64,000 bases of DNA from Coix lacryma-jobi var. lacryma-jobi (Eukaryota; Streptophyta; Magnoliopsida; Poales; Poaceae): the NCBI GenBank assembly GCA_009763385.1, contig CM019825.1, positions 119,655,131 to 119,719,130 on the forward strand. Reading direction: 5' to 3'. The translations under genes were made by a program, and so were the position numbers. The notes beneath the pieces are model-generated. The model had not been told where the DNA came from and ran no database searches. It worked only from the letters and a program-made list of their open reading frames with translations. This document shows positions 43,832 to 55,743 of this stretch, one piece after another; position 1 is the first letter of the stretch, and every line of letters begins with the position of its first letter.

Positions 43832-45381
43832 TGAACGCATCTTGGCCCCTAGTGGGTTTTGGTGATTGGATGAAACACAAGATTACTATGACTAACGTGT
43901 GTTTTGCAGAAACAGGGATGAGTTAGGTCATGGTAATAGCGACGATGCGGGCATATGGAGTTCATGTCCCCTGGCGATGGAAATCATTTCGGTTTTCAAA
44001 GGACGGACGATGGTGGTAGACTAGGCTAAGTGTCATATGGGGTTGGAGGGCACTTAGGTAGTCTTAGGTCTTTGTTTCTCCTTTGGCCGTACTATAAAGG
44101 GGAGTGTGAATCAGTAGCTTGACCTAGATGAGTCTATTGAGGTAGGTGTGGTGCACACTTGTTATTTCATAGCCCTAGGTAGCTTTGAGAGAGCCCTTAT
44201 GTCATGAGGATGAAAAGTCATTAAGGCTGCGTCGCGATCCGAGTTAGTTTTGCCCTTGAAAAGGGCATCGGACGCTGGCCTGGTGGGCATCGGACGCGCG
44301 TCCGAGGCTCACTAGACTTGAGAGTATCTGGTGCGTGGCATCAGACGCTCCGATGTTGTCACATCGGACGCGTCTGTGCCACTATTCACTTGCGAGTGAA
44401 CTTGAGGGTACATCGGACGCTGGCATCAGACGCTAAGGTCCAGCGTCCGATGTCCATGCAGAGAGGTCAGAATTGCATCGGACGCGTCCTATGCAATGGC
44501 ATCGGATGCTGCCCAGCGTCCGATGTCCCTTTAAACAGTCTGACAGGAAGTATAGTTGACCGTTGGGTCGAGGGCATCGGCGGTCGATGTAAGGCATCGG
44601 CGCGTCCGATGCCCTTGAAAAACGACCTGTTCAGTGCTCTTTTGGATGGCCGGTTGGGGGGAGTATTTATACTCCCCCCTCCTCCATTAGAGTGTTCTTG
44701 CCATTCTATTCTGCTGAGAAACACCTTGAGAGAGCAAGGAAGAGCAAGAGCCCTAGTGAGGTTGAGAGAATCCTAATTGTGAGAATTAGTGACCTCATTA
44801 GTGAAAGAGAGTAGCAAGTGTGCATCCATCCATCTCTTTGGCCTTGACTTGGTCAAGTGAGAGTTCTAGCTTGTTACTCTTAGTGATCGGCATCACCTAG
44901 ACGGCTTGGTGGTGATCGTGAAGCTTGGAGAGCATCCGGAGGCATTGTGGATGACCCAAGCAAGCTTGTGACCGGTAGTGAGCGATTCACCGGGCCGGAG
45001 TGGCGAAGAATCAGCTCATAGTGAGCACTTGATCCTTGCGCGGATCAAGGGGGAGCGATACCCTTGCGCGGGTGCTCCAACGAGGACTAGGGGGTGTGCC
45101 GACACCTCGATACCTCGGCAAAAAGATCATCGTGTCATCTCTTCGCCTTTACATACACATTTACCTTTGAGCAATTCAATTCTGCAATATACTTGTTGTT
45201 CATACTTTATTGAATTGCCTTGCTAGAGTACGAGTGGCATAGACATTGTCTTTTGTGCGGTAGAGTAGAGACAAACACACTTCTAGGCACAAGGGGTTAA
45301 TTGGGATTAATAGGTTTTAATTCTTGCTAAAGTTTTAGAAAATCCCAATTCACCCCCCTCTTGGACATCTTGATCCTTTCA
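43832..45381 (+). repeat. Element F 5' LTR
   Basis: 1550 bp, TGAACGCATCTTGGCCCCTA to ..GATCCTTTCA. It carries palindromes CATCGGACGCGTCCGATG and variants at 44265-44620, and a symmetric TATA region GGAGTATTTATACTCC at about 44659-44674. Confidence 0.82.
44265..44620. repeat. CATCGGACGCGTCCGATG palindrome array in F LTR
   Basis: Repeated GCATCGGACGC, GCGTCCGATG and full CATCGGACGCGTCCGATG-like units, about a dozen half-sites within 350 bp, spaced roughly 15-40 bp. Confidence 0.78.
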
Positions 45382-45383
45382 AT

Positions 45384-45396
45384 TGGTATTAGAGCC
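45384..45396 (+). promoter_or_regulatory. Element F primer-binding site
   Basis: TGGTATTAGAGCC two bases after the 5' LTR, close to the tRNA-iMet complement. Confidence 0.8.
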
Positions 45397-45434
45397 TCGT
45401 GCTCTCGATTTAGGCTTAACCGCCTAGAGTTAAG

Positions 45435-47477
45435 ATGTCCGGAGGTGATGGACCTCCTCCCATGTTCGAGGGAGACGACTTCCCATATTGGAAAATCCGT
45501 ATGGAGTCGTACCTAGAAGCGGTTGATGTAAAATGTCATGAAGCCGCAATAACCGGGTTCTCCAAACCCAAGGAGGGCACTAGCCTCACGCCACATGAGG
45601 AAGAAAATGAAAAGTGGAATGCAAAAGCCAAAAACATCTTATTTAGAGGCATTTGCAAGGATGTGTTTAACCGCGTCTGAAACCACAAGAATGCCCATGA
45701 TCTATGGGACGACATTTGTGCACTCCATGAGGGAACCAAGAGTGGGCGTGAAGGAGCGTTATCATTTGGTTATGCAAAAGCTACATTCTTTTGATATGCA
45801 TGCTAATGAAAATGCAAATGAAATGTACTCACGCTTGAATGTTCTTGTAGAAGAGCTCAATGGACTTGGCCTCACACAAATGCAACCATCCGATGTTGTG
45901 AGGAAGATCCTATGTGTCCTCCCAATTGACAAATATGGACACATTGTGACCGTGCTACATCAAAGTGATCTTTCCACCGCTACACCAACTCAAATCTTGG
46001 GAAAGATCAATGCTCATGAGATGTACATGCACATCACACCAAGTGGTGGCTCATCCTCCGACAAGAAGGACTTGGCCTTCAAAGCAAGCCATGACAAGAA
46101 GGGCAAGTCCAAGGCAATTGAGGTGCATCATGAGAGCACAAGCGATGAAGAAGATGATTCCAACATTGCTATCATGGTGAGGAAGACCACCAAGATGTTG
46201 AAGAAGCTTCACAAGAATGGAGTCAACTTTGACTCAAGAAAGAAGAAGTTCTTCACAAGTAGAAAGAGAAGGCCAATCTCCAAAATGGATTGCTATAATT
46301 GTGGTGATCTTGGCCATCTAGCTCACCAATGCACCAAGCCCAAGAAAGAGAGCTACAAGAACAAGAACAAGGGCTAGAAGTATGACTCATCAAGCAAAGA
46401 TGAGAAGAAGAATGAAAAGCCCTACAAGAAGAGAGAAGGCAAGAAGAAGCAATACCACAAGAAAGGTGGCAAAGCTTATATTGTTGGTGATTGGCTCACC
46501 GACATTGACTCCTCCGGTGGCTCATCCAATGAAGATAGTATGATGAGAAGGAGAAGGTGGTCGCTCTAGTCATTGGGACCTCTACACCACCACCACCATC
46601 GTCACCATCATCCACTACACACCTATGCCTCATGGGCAAGGGTGACCGGAAGGTACAAAGTGATGATGACTCTAGTGATGATGAGAGTGATGGAGAATTC
46701 CAAGCTCCCTCTTATGATGAACTTGTTGATTTGCTAAACAACTATTCTAGAATCATAAGAAAGACTAGAGCTAAAAATGAAAAGCTTGTTGATGAAAATG
46801 AATCTCTTGTAGAGAAATATGATCATGCTACACATGCTAGTGATGAGCTAAAAAATGAACTTGCTACTATGTCATCATCTATCAAGGAGCTCAAGTCCTC
46901 TAACAAGGAGCTCAAAGCTAAAAATGAAAATCTTGATAAGATGCATAGTAACCTTAACACTAGCTATGCTTTGCTTAAGGAACAATACACTCAAGTTAAA
47001 GTAGATCATGATACACTTGTTGTTGCTTATGATATACTTTCTCATGAGACACATGATGCTCCTAACCTTGTTGTTAAGTGTGACATAGCAACATCTTGTG
47101 AGGACTTGGTTAGTGAGCATGATGAGCAAAGAGCTAGTAGCAAGGGCAAGAAAGTGGTTGAGGCCGAACATTATGATGACTATGTCAAGATCAAGAATGA
47201 GAATGCAAAGCTCAAGATTGATCTAGAGAAGCTAGCAACCACCAAGCAAGTTATCATTCAAACTCAAGATGATGACTATAGCATGACTCTTGAGCTTGAC
47301 ATGCTAAAAGAAGAGAACAAGAGATTGAAGATGGAGAGGGATTACAAGTTGACACCATCCCAATTGGAACTCCAACAAGAGAATGACAAGCTCAAGAAAG
47401 AGAAAGAGAACCTTACCACTAGGTTGAGAAACTTCACCAAGGGTCAATGTCTTCAAAGTGAGCTTCTCATGAACACT
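45435..47477 (+). pseudogene. Element F gag, 5' part
   Basis: Starts MSGGDGPPPMFEGDDFPYWK. A TGA at about 45678 stands where CGA is expected (NRV.NHKNAHDLWDDI), a frameshift lies near 45745, a TAG at about 46375, and another frameshift near 46545. Domains in order are the copia gag (UBN2-like) region, a basic linker, zinc knuckle CYNCGDLGHLAHQC (about 46290-46333), and an acidic then long coiled-coil region (46557-47477; ELKSSNKELKAKNENLDK). Element E enters after LLMN; the second zinc knuckle lies beyond it at 57790. Confidence 0.82.
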
Positions 47478-49390
47478 TGAAAGCCCTAGTTTGGTTTTGG
47501 TTAATTGATGAAACCTATTTTGGTCTAATCCTTTTGTGAAGCATGTGTGTAGCTAATGGAAAAGGATTATGACCAAGCCATTGCTGGAGTCAGCAAAGTG
47601 GCAACCATGGAGGATGGTGGTGGCCACAAGCACTCATGTGATCAAGTGCTCTACCATTGGTGAAATGAAGAAGAGAAAAGATGCCTTGCTCAAGTGGTAG
47701 ATTATTTCTTACTTTTAATCTTGAGTATAGGCAAGCCGGACTATCAAGTGGGATATAAATTAGGCTAGCTAGATGTGGTGAAAAGTGCTCATGGCGTCTA
47801 ACATCTAGTGCCTCTTTGAGCGATCTAACTTTGTGTTGTTGCTAAGATCGAGTGGCGTGGTGAGTGAAGTGAATATCCTTTGAAAAATGTTTGTGAAAAT
47901 GCTAACACACATGCACAAGGTGGTTTACACTTGGTGGTGTTGGCACATTTGCAAAGGAGAAGGTGTTGGAGTTGATTTGGATCAACTCGGAGAAGAGAAG
48001 GAAGTCTTTCGGTGTGTTCCGGACGCTAGGATGGTTCTTGGATTAGAATTATGTATTAATCCTTTGTTCTTTGGATCTTGTATTCATGTGGGTTGTGTAG
48101 CCCTCTGAATAAGCTTTCAAAAATGTCCAAGATCATCGAAATCGGAGTTCGGAGCTAAAAGTTATGGTCGTTTTAGCGCGGAGGTCAGTTTGCTGAAGTC
48201 GGTAGTACCGACCTTGAGGCCGGTAGTACCGACCCCTCCGCGAACAGATCACATGCTCTCTGTGTTGGGCCATTTTTGGCCTAAAGATAGTACCGCCATA
48301 GGGCCGGTACTACCGACCCTCGGTAGTACCGACCCCCAGTCGGTAGTACCGGCGATCGAAGTCATTTTGCAGGCTCTCTGTGTATATCTAGATTTGGCCT
48401 ACCGGTAGTACCGCTATAAGGCCGGTAGTACCGACCCTACTACCGACCCTCTTCCGGATGTGTTAGAAAGGTTTTTTTAACGGTCGTTGTTGATGTAGTC
48501 GGTACTACCGACCTATGGGGTCGGTACTACCGACCTATGGCGCAGCGTGACTTGTTTTAGTAGCCGCTCGACTGGCTTATAACGGCAACCTCTCCGATTC
48601 TTTGCGCCCAAACACAAGAAAGAGAGCCCCCAAGTGTTGACTAACCTCCTCTCTCTCCCCCTTTGATTCTAGAGTGAATCTCTTGCAAGCTTTGAGCTAG
48701 GGAAGTGAGATTACAGAGTGAGACGCATCGATCTACGTCTAGAGCACTTGGATCCAACATCTCTCCGGCTTGATTTGTGTTCTTTACTCTTGGGTTCATG
48801 GAACCCTAGCCGGTTAGGTGTTCTTCGGTTGTTGCCCGTGATTGACTCACTTGTGAGGGCACTCCGAAGTGTTTGTATTACCCTATGATTCTTAGTGAAG
48901 AAACTCAACTAGCCTTTGTGGTTGATTGAGTGAGGCAAGGAGGTGAAAGAGACTCCGACCTTCGTGGTCACCTCAACAATGGGGACGTAGGTGCTTCTTA
49001 GTGAAGTGGCTGAACCTCGGGTTAAATCTCGTGTCTCATGTGCTTGTTGGATTTACATCTTGGATTATTTTGTTTGTACGCTTGTTCTTCGTGTTCTTCC
49101 TCCCTCTACTCTCATTCTAAGTGTGGGAAGGCTCGATCTACTCTTTGGGGAGAAGCCACTACTTGGACAAGGTATAAACTTCATCTACATCTCTTAGGAA
49201 AGCCTTGGTATAAGCTAGATTCAATTTTGCATCTCGTTCATCTCAATTTCGTAGTTGTTCCTAGGTTGTCGGTAGTACCGACCCCGGTAGTACCGGCTGT
49301 GTGTTCTGATATCCGTTTTGAGCTGTGAGTTTCAGGATTCTAGATTTTTAAATAGGCTATTCACCCCCCTCTAGCCATTTGGACCTTTCA
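47478..49390 (+). repeat. Element E 5' LTR
   Basis: 1913 bp. The palindrome family GTCGGTAGTACCGAC occurs at 48195-48540 and 49267-49300. Confidence 0.93.
48190..48540. repeat. GTCGGTAGTACCGAC palindrome array in E 5' LTR
   Basis: At least eight units of GGTAGTACCG / CGGTACTACCGAC. The 15-bp core is an odd palindrome: seven-base arms around one base. Further units lie at 49267-49300. Confidence 0.82.
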
Positions 49391-49392
49391 AG

Positions 49393-49405
49393 TGGTATCA
49401 GAGCC
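49393..49405 (+). promoter_or_regulatory. Element E primer-binding site (tRNA-iMet)
   Basis: TGGTATCAGAGCC starts two bases after the 5' LTR, an exact match to the usual initiator tRNA-Met complement. Confidence 0.9.
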
Positions 49406-49447
49406 AAGTCACCATTTCTTTGAGGATTTACAACCTCCGGTGTTGCA

Positions 49448-51460
49448 ATGGCTCAAATCAACTATATGGGGAAGCCACCACATTTTGACGGCACCAACTT
49501 CGATTGTTGGAAGCGGAAGATGTGCGCGTTCACAAGGGGCATGAATAGGAAGATATGGGATGTGATCGAGCATGACTTTGCTGTGATTGACTCCGCCGAT
49601 CCAACTCCAAGAGAAGAAGAAAAGCTTCAATGGAATGATGTGGCAATCAATCTTTTCTATGAAGCATTCAACATCAAAGTTTTTGAGCAAATCAAGAATC
49701 TCGAGCGTGCAAGTGAGATATGGGAAAGATTAGAGGAGACCTATGAGGGCACCAAGGCCGTGAAGAGTGTCAAGCTCTACATTCTCAAAGACAAGCTTGC
49801 CACCTTCAATATGCAAGATGATGAAAGCATACCGGAGATGTTTCACCGGTTGCAAGTCATTGTCAATGATTTGAAGGCGTTGGGTGAGAAGGTGGATGAC
49901 AAGGAATTTTCTCACAAGTTCTTGAGATGCTTTCCACCTAGGTTTGATACCTTGGTAACCATCCTTGTGAGAGAAGGGTTAGATACGGTAACCCCAAACC
50001 AAGTACTAGGTGATGTGGTCACTCAAGACACATACCGCATGGAACGAGATGGGGGAGCCCAAGAGGAAGAGAAGAAGAAGACCGTGGCGTTCAAGGCGTC
50101 ATCCTCCAAGATCAAGAGCAAGGGCAAAGCAAAGGAGGAAAGTGATGATGAAGCTAGCACAAGCGACAATGAGTTAGATGATGAAGAAATAGCTCTCTTT
50201 GTCAAGAAGTTTGACAAGTTCATGAAGAAGAAGAGCTTTGGAGCAAGAAAGAAAAGAGATTAATACAAGAGCTCAACTAGAAGATGCTATCGATGCAAGA
50301 GCAAAGATCACTTAATTGCAGATTTTCCACAATCTAGTGATGATGAGGATGATCATAAGAAGAACAAGAAGGAGAAGAAGGAGAAGAAGAAGGAAAAGAA
50401 GAAGGGTGGATCCTATGTTGTGACATGGGATAGTGATGCTTCCTCAAGCGATGATGGTGATTCTAGTGATGATGAGAGGAAGACCACCAAGAAAAAGGCT
50501 ATGGCTAGTCTTGCTATCTCAAGCAAGCCTTCTATCTTCGACGCTCCATCGACATGCTTCATGGCTAAGGGCACTAAGGTATCATCCGATGAGAGTGAGA
50601 GTGAGAGTGATGATGATGAGGAGTACTCAAAGGAGGACCTCATAAGCATGCTACGAGATGCTCACTCTTACATTGAGACTAAGAGGAAGGAGTGCAAAGA
50701 ATTGCGCAAGGCCAACAAGGCTCTTGAGCAATCCTTTGATGAGCTCAAGTCTACTCATGAGAGGCTAGAGGAAGCCCATGAGAAGCTTGATCAAGCTCAC
50801 ATTAGGCTTAAGGAAGCCCACTCCTCCCTCCTTGATCAAAGTAAGATTGAGGATGTTGTAGAGACATGCAATGCAGAAGTAACTTGTGATATAATTGATG
50901 AATCTTTTTACACTCCTATTATTGTTGCTCCTATCAATGCATCATCATCATCTAGCTCAATTAAAATGTCTACTTCTACTACATGTAACTCATCATTAGT
51001 AGTAGAAAACAAGAATCTTAAGAACAAGGTTAATGAGCTCACTCATGCCTTAGGCAATGCCTATGGTGGAGATGCCCGCTTGCTTAAGTGCTTGGGTAGC
51101 CAAAGGTCTCCACTCAACAAGGAGGGACTTGGCTATACCCCCAAGAAGGGCAAGGCGGCTTTTGTTCCTCACAAGACTTGTTTTGTGAAGAGCAACGGTC
51201 AGTTTTGCAATAGTTGCAAGCAATCCGGGCATATAGAGCAACACTGCTTTAACAAGAATAAAACAAGAAGCATGCTCATGTTATGTCTATTCGCTTTGAT
51301 TCTTGTTATATGCTTACTAAGGGCACTAATGGTGTGAAGGCTAAGTACATTGGTGCACCCATGGTTGGCCCAAAGAAGAAGGCAATTTGGGTGCCCAAGA
51401 GCTTGGTTACTAACCTTGGAGGACCCAAAAAGATTCGGGTACCTAAAAAGAATTGATTCT
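49448..51460 (+). pseudogene. Element E gag
   Basis: Starts MAQINYMGKPPHFDGTNFDC at 49448. The UBN2-like gag region (about residues 10-190) ends in an acidic/Lys-rich stretch. A TAA at 50261-50263 precedes the first zinc knuckle, CYRCKSKDHLIADF, whose last cysteine is lost. The frame 50420-51337 encodes a Ser/Asp-rich and coiled-coil region (ELRKANKALEQSFDELKSTH). It ends at the second zinc knuckle, CNSCKQSGHIEQHC, near 51200-51243. A frameshift near 51265 follows. Gag forms the particle and binds RNA. Confidence 0.85.
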
Positions 51461-51471
51461 TTTTGTAGGTT

Positions 51472-53000
51472 AATTACAAAGCCGGAGGAAGGCATTGGGT
51501 GCTTGATAGTGGGTGCACTCAACACATGACCAGAGATGGTAGAATGTTCAAATCAATCAACACTAGTGGCAATGATCATGCGGATGCTATCACATTTGGT
51601 GACAACAAGAAAGGCAAGGTCAAAGGCTTGGGCAAGATTGCAATATCAAATGACTTGAGCATCTCCAATGTGTTGTTAGTGGAATCTCTCAACTTCAACT
51701 TGTTGTCAGTGGCACAATTGTGTGATTTGGGATTCAAATGCATATTTGGTGTTGATGATGTGGAGATTGTGAGTGTTGTTGGAAGTGATGTGATCTTCAA
51801 AGAATTTAGATATGAGAACCTCTATTTGGTGGAATTTGATGCTAGTGAAGCTCAATTGACAACATGCTTATTCACCAAATCAAGTATGGGTTGGCTGTGG
51901 CATAGGCGCTTGGGACATGTTGGAATGAAGCAACTAAAGAGGCTAGTGAAGCATGACATGGTGAGAGGGCTAAAAGATGTTCACTTTGAAAAGGACAAGC
52001 TATGTAGTGCATGCCAAATGGTAAAGCAAGTTGGAAACACTCATCCCAACAAAGGAATGATGAGTACTACACATGCACTTGAGTTATTGCACATGGACTT
52101 GTTTGGACCAACCACATATGCAAGTATTGGGGAAGCAAGTATGGATTTGTGATAGTGGATGACTATACAAGATACACATGGGTCTTCTTTCTTGTTGACA
52201 AGAGTGAAGTGTTTGGCGTATTCAAAACCTTTGTCAAGAGAAGCCAAAATGAGTTTGATAGAAGAATCAAGAAAGTGAGAAGTGACAATGGAAGTGAGTT
52301 TAGAAACACAAGAGTTGATGAGCTATGTGATGAGTTTGGAATCAAACATCAATTCTCCGCCAAGTATACACCTCAATCCAATGGGATAGTTGAAAGGAAG
52401 AATAGGACACTCATTGATATGTCAAGATCTATGCTTAGTGAATACAATGTGAGTGATTCCTTCTGGGCCGAAGCAATCAACATGGCTTGCTACTATAGCA
52501 ACCGGCTCTATTGTCACCCTCTATTGAAGAAGACACCATATGAGCTCCTCAATTATAGAAAGCCCAACATTGCTTATTTCCAGGTCTTTGGGTGCAAGTG
52601 CTACATATTGAAGAAGGGCACAAGACTTGGCAAGTTTGAAAAGAAGTGTGATGAAGGGTTCCTACTTGGTTACTCCACTACAAGCAAGGCCTATAGAGTG
52701 TGGAACAACACAACAAGAATAGTTGAAGAAGTCCATGATGTTGAGTTTGATGACACCAATGGTTCCCATGAAGAACAAGACAATCTAGATGATGTGAGAG
52801 GAACACAATTGGTGGAAGCTATGAAGAATATGGACATTGGTGATATAAGGCCAAAGCAGGTGATTGACATAGAAGATGACAAAGATCAAGTGCTTTCTCC
52901 TCCAACCATGCATGGCAATGATGTTGCAAGCTCTAGTGGTTCTCAAGATCAACAGGATGCTAGTACAAGTGCAAGTGCTCAACCGGAACAAGTGCTCTAA
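51472..53000 (+). pseudogene. Element E protease and integrase
   Basis: The protease motif WVLDSGCTQHMT is near 51500. The integrase zinc-binding region is LWHRRLGHVGM..LCSACQMVKQ. A one-base loss in GGGGAAGC near 52132 shifts the frame just before the core (FVIVDDYTRYTWVFFLV). Catalytic text is RSDNGSEFRNT and NGIVERKNRTLIDM. The frame ends with TAA at 52998, where CAA is likely, then continues in the same frame into RT. Two mutations thus disable it. Confidence 0.86.
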
Positions 53001-54656
53001 CCAACACACATTGCAAGAGATCATCCTTTAGATCAAATTATTGGTGACATAAGAAGAGGTGTGCAAACAAGATCAAGATTGGCTTCATTTTGTGAACATT
53101 ACTCATTTGTATCATCTATTGAGCCAACCAAGATTGATGAAGCTTTGATGGATGTTGATTGGGTAAATGCAATGCATGAAGAGTTGAACAACTTCACCCG
53201 CAATGACGTTTGGGAGTTAGTGGAAAGACCAAAGAACACAAATGTTATTGGTACAAGATGGGTCTTCTGGAACAAGCAAGATGAAGATGGCATTATTGTA
53301 AGGAACAAAGCAAGATTGGTTGCACAAGGATACACTCAAATGGAAGGGATTGACTTTGGAGAAACCTATGCACCGGTTGCTAGATTGGAAGCCATTAGAA
53401 TCCTACTTTCATATGCTTGTGCTCACAACATCAAGTTCTATCAAATGGATGTGAAGAGTGCTTTTCTCAATGGATTCATCAATGAGTTAGTGTATGTTGA
53501 GCAACCTCCCGGGTTCGAAGACTTGAAGAAGCCCAACCATGTGTACAAGCTCAAGAAGGCACTATATGGGTTGAAGCAAGCACCTAGAGCTTGGTATGAA
53601 AGATTGAGGGACTTCTTGTTAGCAAAAGGGTTCAAGATTGGGAAGGTTGACACCACTCTCTTCACCAAGAAGATTGGAAGTAGCTTGTTTGTGTTGCAAA
53701 TCTATGTGGATGACATTATCTTTGGATCAACCAACAAAGACTTTTATGAAGAGTTTGGGGAGATGATGGCTAAAGAATTTGAGATGTCTATGATTGGAGA
53801 GCTTAGTTACTTCCTTAGTCTACAAATCAAGCAAATGAAGAAAGACACTTTCGTTAGTCAAGGCAAGTACATCAAGGACATGCTCAAGAAGTTCGGGTTA
53901 GATGAAGCTAAAGCAATAACCACTCCAATGGGGACAAATGGACATTTGGATAGTGACTCTAGTGGTGACATGGTGGATCAAAAGCTATATCGGTCAATGA
54001 TTGGAAGTCTACTCTATGTGACCGCATCAAGGCCGGATGTTATGTTTAGTGTATGCATGTGTGCAAGGTTCCAAGCTTCTCCAAGGGAAAGTCATTTGAA
54101 GGCAACCAAAAGAATATTGAGATATTTGAAGCACACTCCAAATGTTGGACTATGGTATCCCAAGGGCTCTCAATTTGAATTAATTGGATACTCTGATTCC
54201 GACTATGCGGGATGCAAGGTGGATAGGAAGAGCACATCGGGCACTTGTCAATTGCTTGGAAGATCACTTGTCTCATGGTCATCAAAGAAGCAAAATAGTG
54301 TTGCACTCTCTACCGCCAAAGCCGAATACATATCCGCGGGTAGTTGTTGTGCACAATTGCTATGGATGAAAGCAACATTGCAAGATTATGGTGTCAAGTT
54401 TGGACAAGTCCCATTGCTATGTGATAATGAGAGCGCCGTCAAAATAGCCACCAACCCGGTTCAACATTCAAGAACAAAGCACATTGACATAAGGCATCAC
54501 TTCATTAGAGATCATCAAGCAAAGAAAGACATATCTATTGAAAGTGTGGGCACCGATGATCAACTTGCCGATATCTTCACCAAGCCACTAGATGAGAGAA
54601 GGTTTTGCAAGCTAAGGAATGAATTGAATATCCTGAACTTCTCCAACATGAGTTGA
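53001..54656 (+). CDS. Element E reverse transcriptase and RNase H, open frame
   Basis: Uninterrupted from 53001 to the stop at 54654-54656. RT motifs are RWVFWNKQDEDG, YTQMEGIDFGETYAPVARLE, QMDVKSAFLNGFINELVYVE, LYGLKQAPRAWYERL and LQIYVDDIIFGSTN. RNase H motifs are GYSDSDYAGCKVDRKSTSG, LSTAKAEYISAGSCCAQLLW, LLCDNESAVKIA and HIDIRHHFIRDH. The C-terminus, ADIFTKPLDERRFCKLRNEL, is complete. A stop in frame at 52998 separates it from integrase. Normally it is one pol polyprotein that converts RNA to DNA. Confidence 0.9.
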   Translation, partial: PTHIARDHPLDQIIGDIRRGVQTRSRLASFCEHYSFVSSIEPTKIDEALMDVDWVNAMHEELNNFTRNDVWELVERPKNTNVIGTRWVFWNKQDEDGIIVRNKARLVAQGYTQMEGIDFGETYAPVARLEAIRILLSYACAHNIKFYQMDVKSAFLNGFINELVYVEQPPGFEDLKKPNHVYKLKKALYGLKQAPRAWYERLRDFLLAKGFKIGKVDTTLFTKKIGSSLFVLQIYVDDIIFGSTNKDFYEEFGEMMAKEFEMSMIGELSYFLSLQIKQMKKDTFVSQGKYIKDMLKKFGLDEAKAITTPMGTNGHLDSDSSGDMVDQKLYRSMIGSLLYVTASRPDVMFSVCMCARFQASPRESHLKATKRILRYLKHTPNVGLWYPKGSQFELIGYSDSDYAGCKVDRKSTSGTCQLLGRSLVSWSSKKQNSVALSTAKAEYISAGSCCAQLLWMKATLQDYGVKFGQVPLLCDNESAVKIATNPVQHSRTKHIDIRHHFIRDHQAKKDISIESVGTDDQLADIFTKPLDERRFCKLRNELNILNFSNMS

Positions 54657-55743
54657 ATGCACCCCCACATATGACATGCCTCTCCTCCAACAAAACAAAG
54701 GTGAAATTGTTTGGCATGTGCATTCATTCTTATTAGGTTGTGCTCTAGTTCATATAGCCATCACATTGCTTATCTAGGTTCATTCATTGTAAATCAAATG
54801 ACTTTGAAGTATATATGGTACCACTATTGCTTCTATGTTTGACTTGATCTAGTGGTAGCATATAACTTGTTTGTGAGCTTGTAACTCTAGTGTTTGATCT
54901 AGTAAGTGAGCAAAATGTGTTTAACCAACGTGAGTAAGATAACCATTGTAAGATGTGTGAAGAAGCTTACTCTAGAGCAAACCGTGTTAAATACCTTATG
55001 TTCATAAGCTAGATTAAGCCACAACTTGACTTAGTTCGATCTCCTCACATGGATCTCATGATAATAGTTGCCTCCTTCCTTTAAAATTTTGTTCCACCTT
55101 TATGATAATTGTTGACAAAGGGGGAGAAAGAAAGTGCTACAAAGATATATGCTAGTGGAAGGGGGAGTAACAAAGACAAAAAGGGGATAAAAGTTTCAAG
55201 TGGTTCGAAGCTTGAACTCTTAAAATTTGAGCATACAAATAGGGGGAGCAAGCTCATAAACATGTATGTTGCATTTGAAATGTGCATATTCATATGTTTG
55301 TTGCATTGCATAAGCTATTTATATTGATATTCATGCTTATGTGATGAATGCTAGTGATAAGACTTGATTGATGAATTGTTTAATTAGCATGTATAGGATT
55401 GCAACTAGACACATTGTTGTTTCAAATGGTTCAAGAATCTTATTATAAATGTTGATCTCACGGGGTTCTTGAGTTTTGATGTATGTCTAGTGAATAATGA
55501 TGCTAAGGATGGTATAACATGTGCACTCCGATTGGTATCACGCTTCAAAGGTCCATTCTTATGCCTTAGCATCATCATTGATAGTGTTGCTCACCCATAT
55601 TTCATATCCATATATATGTGCCAATTTTAGAACCAAACTCTATAGCACATATGTAGGGGGTGCTAATACTATCAATGTGGTTACTCAAAGTTAAATTACA
55701 TATCTTTGTATAGGTTATCATCAATTACCAAAAAGGGGGAGAT
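54657..55743 (+). promoter_or_regulatory. Element E 3' noncoding region with repeated polypurine tracts
   Basis: Purine tracts AAAGGGGGAGAAAG (55117), GGAAGGGGGAGTAAC (about 55157), AAATAGGGGGAGCAAG (about 55238), a weaker GTAGGGGGTG (about 55653), and the final AAAAAGGGGGAGAT (to 55743). No envelope-like ORF was found; the 72-residue frame at 55109 has no recognisable features. Multiple purine tracts are a known Sirevirus trait. Confidence 0.8.

Noticed and set aside
47887..48108. 73-residue frame duplicated at 56153-56374
   Set aside because: The duplication is explained by the two LTRs of element E, and there is no domain or conservation beyond that.
48190..48540. Regularly spaced palindromes looked like a CRISPR array
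   Set aside because: The units are short, variable and unevenly spaced, lie inside plant LTRs and have no cas genes.
55109..55327. Possible envelope-like ORF of element E
   Set aside because: Only 72 residues, Lys/Ser-rich at first with a short hydrophobic end. It has no signal peptide or coiled coil and lies among polypurine tracts.
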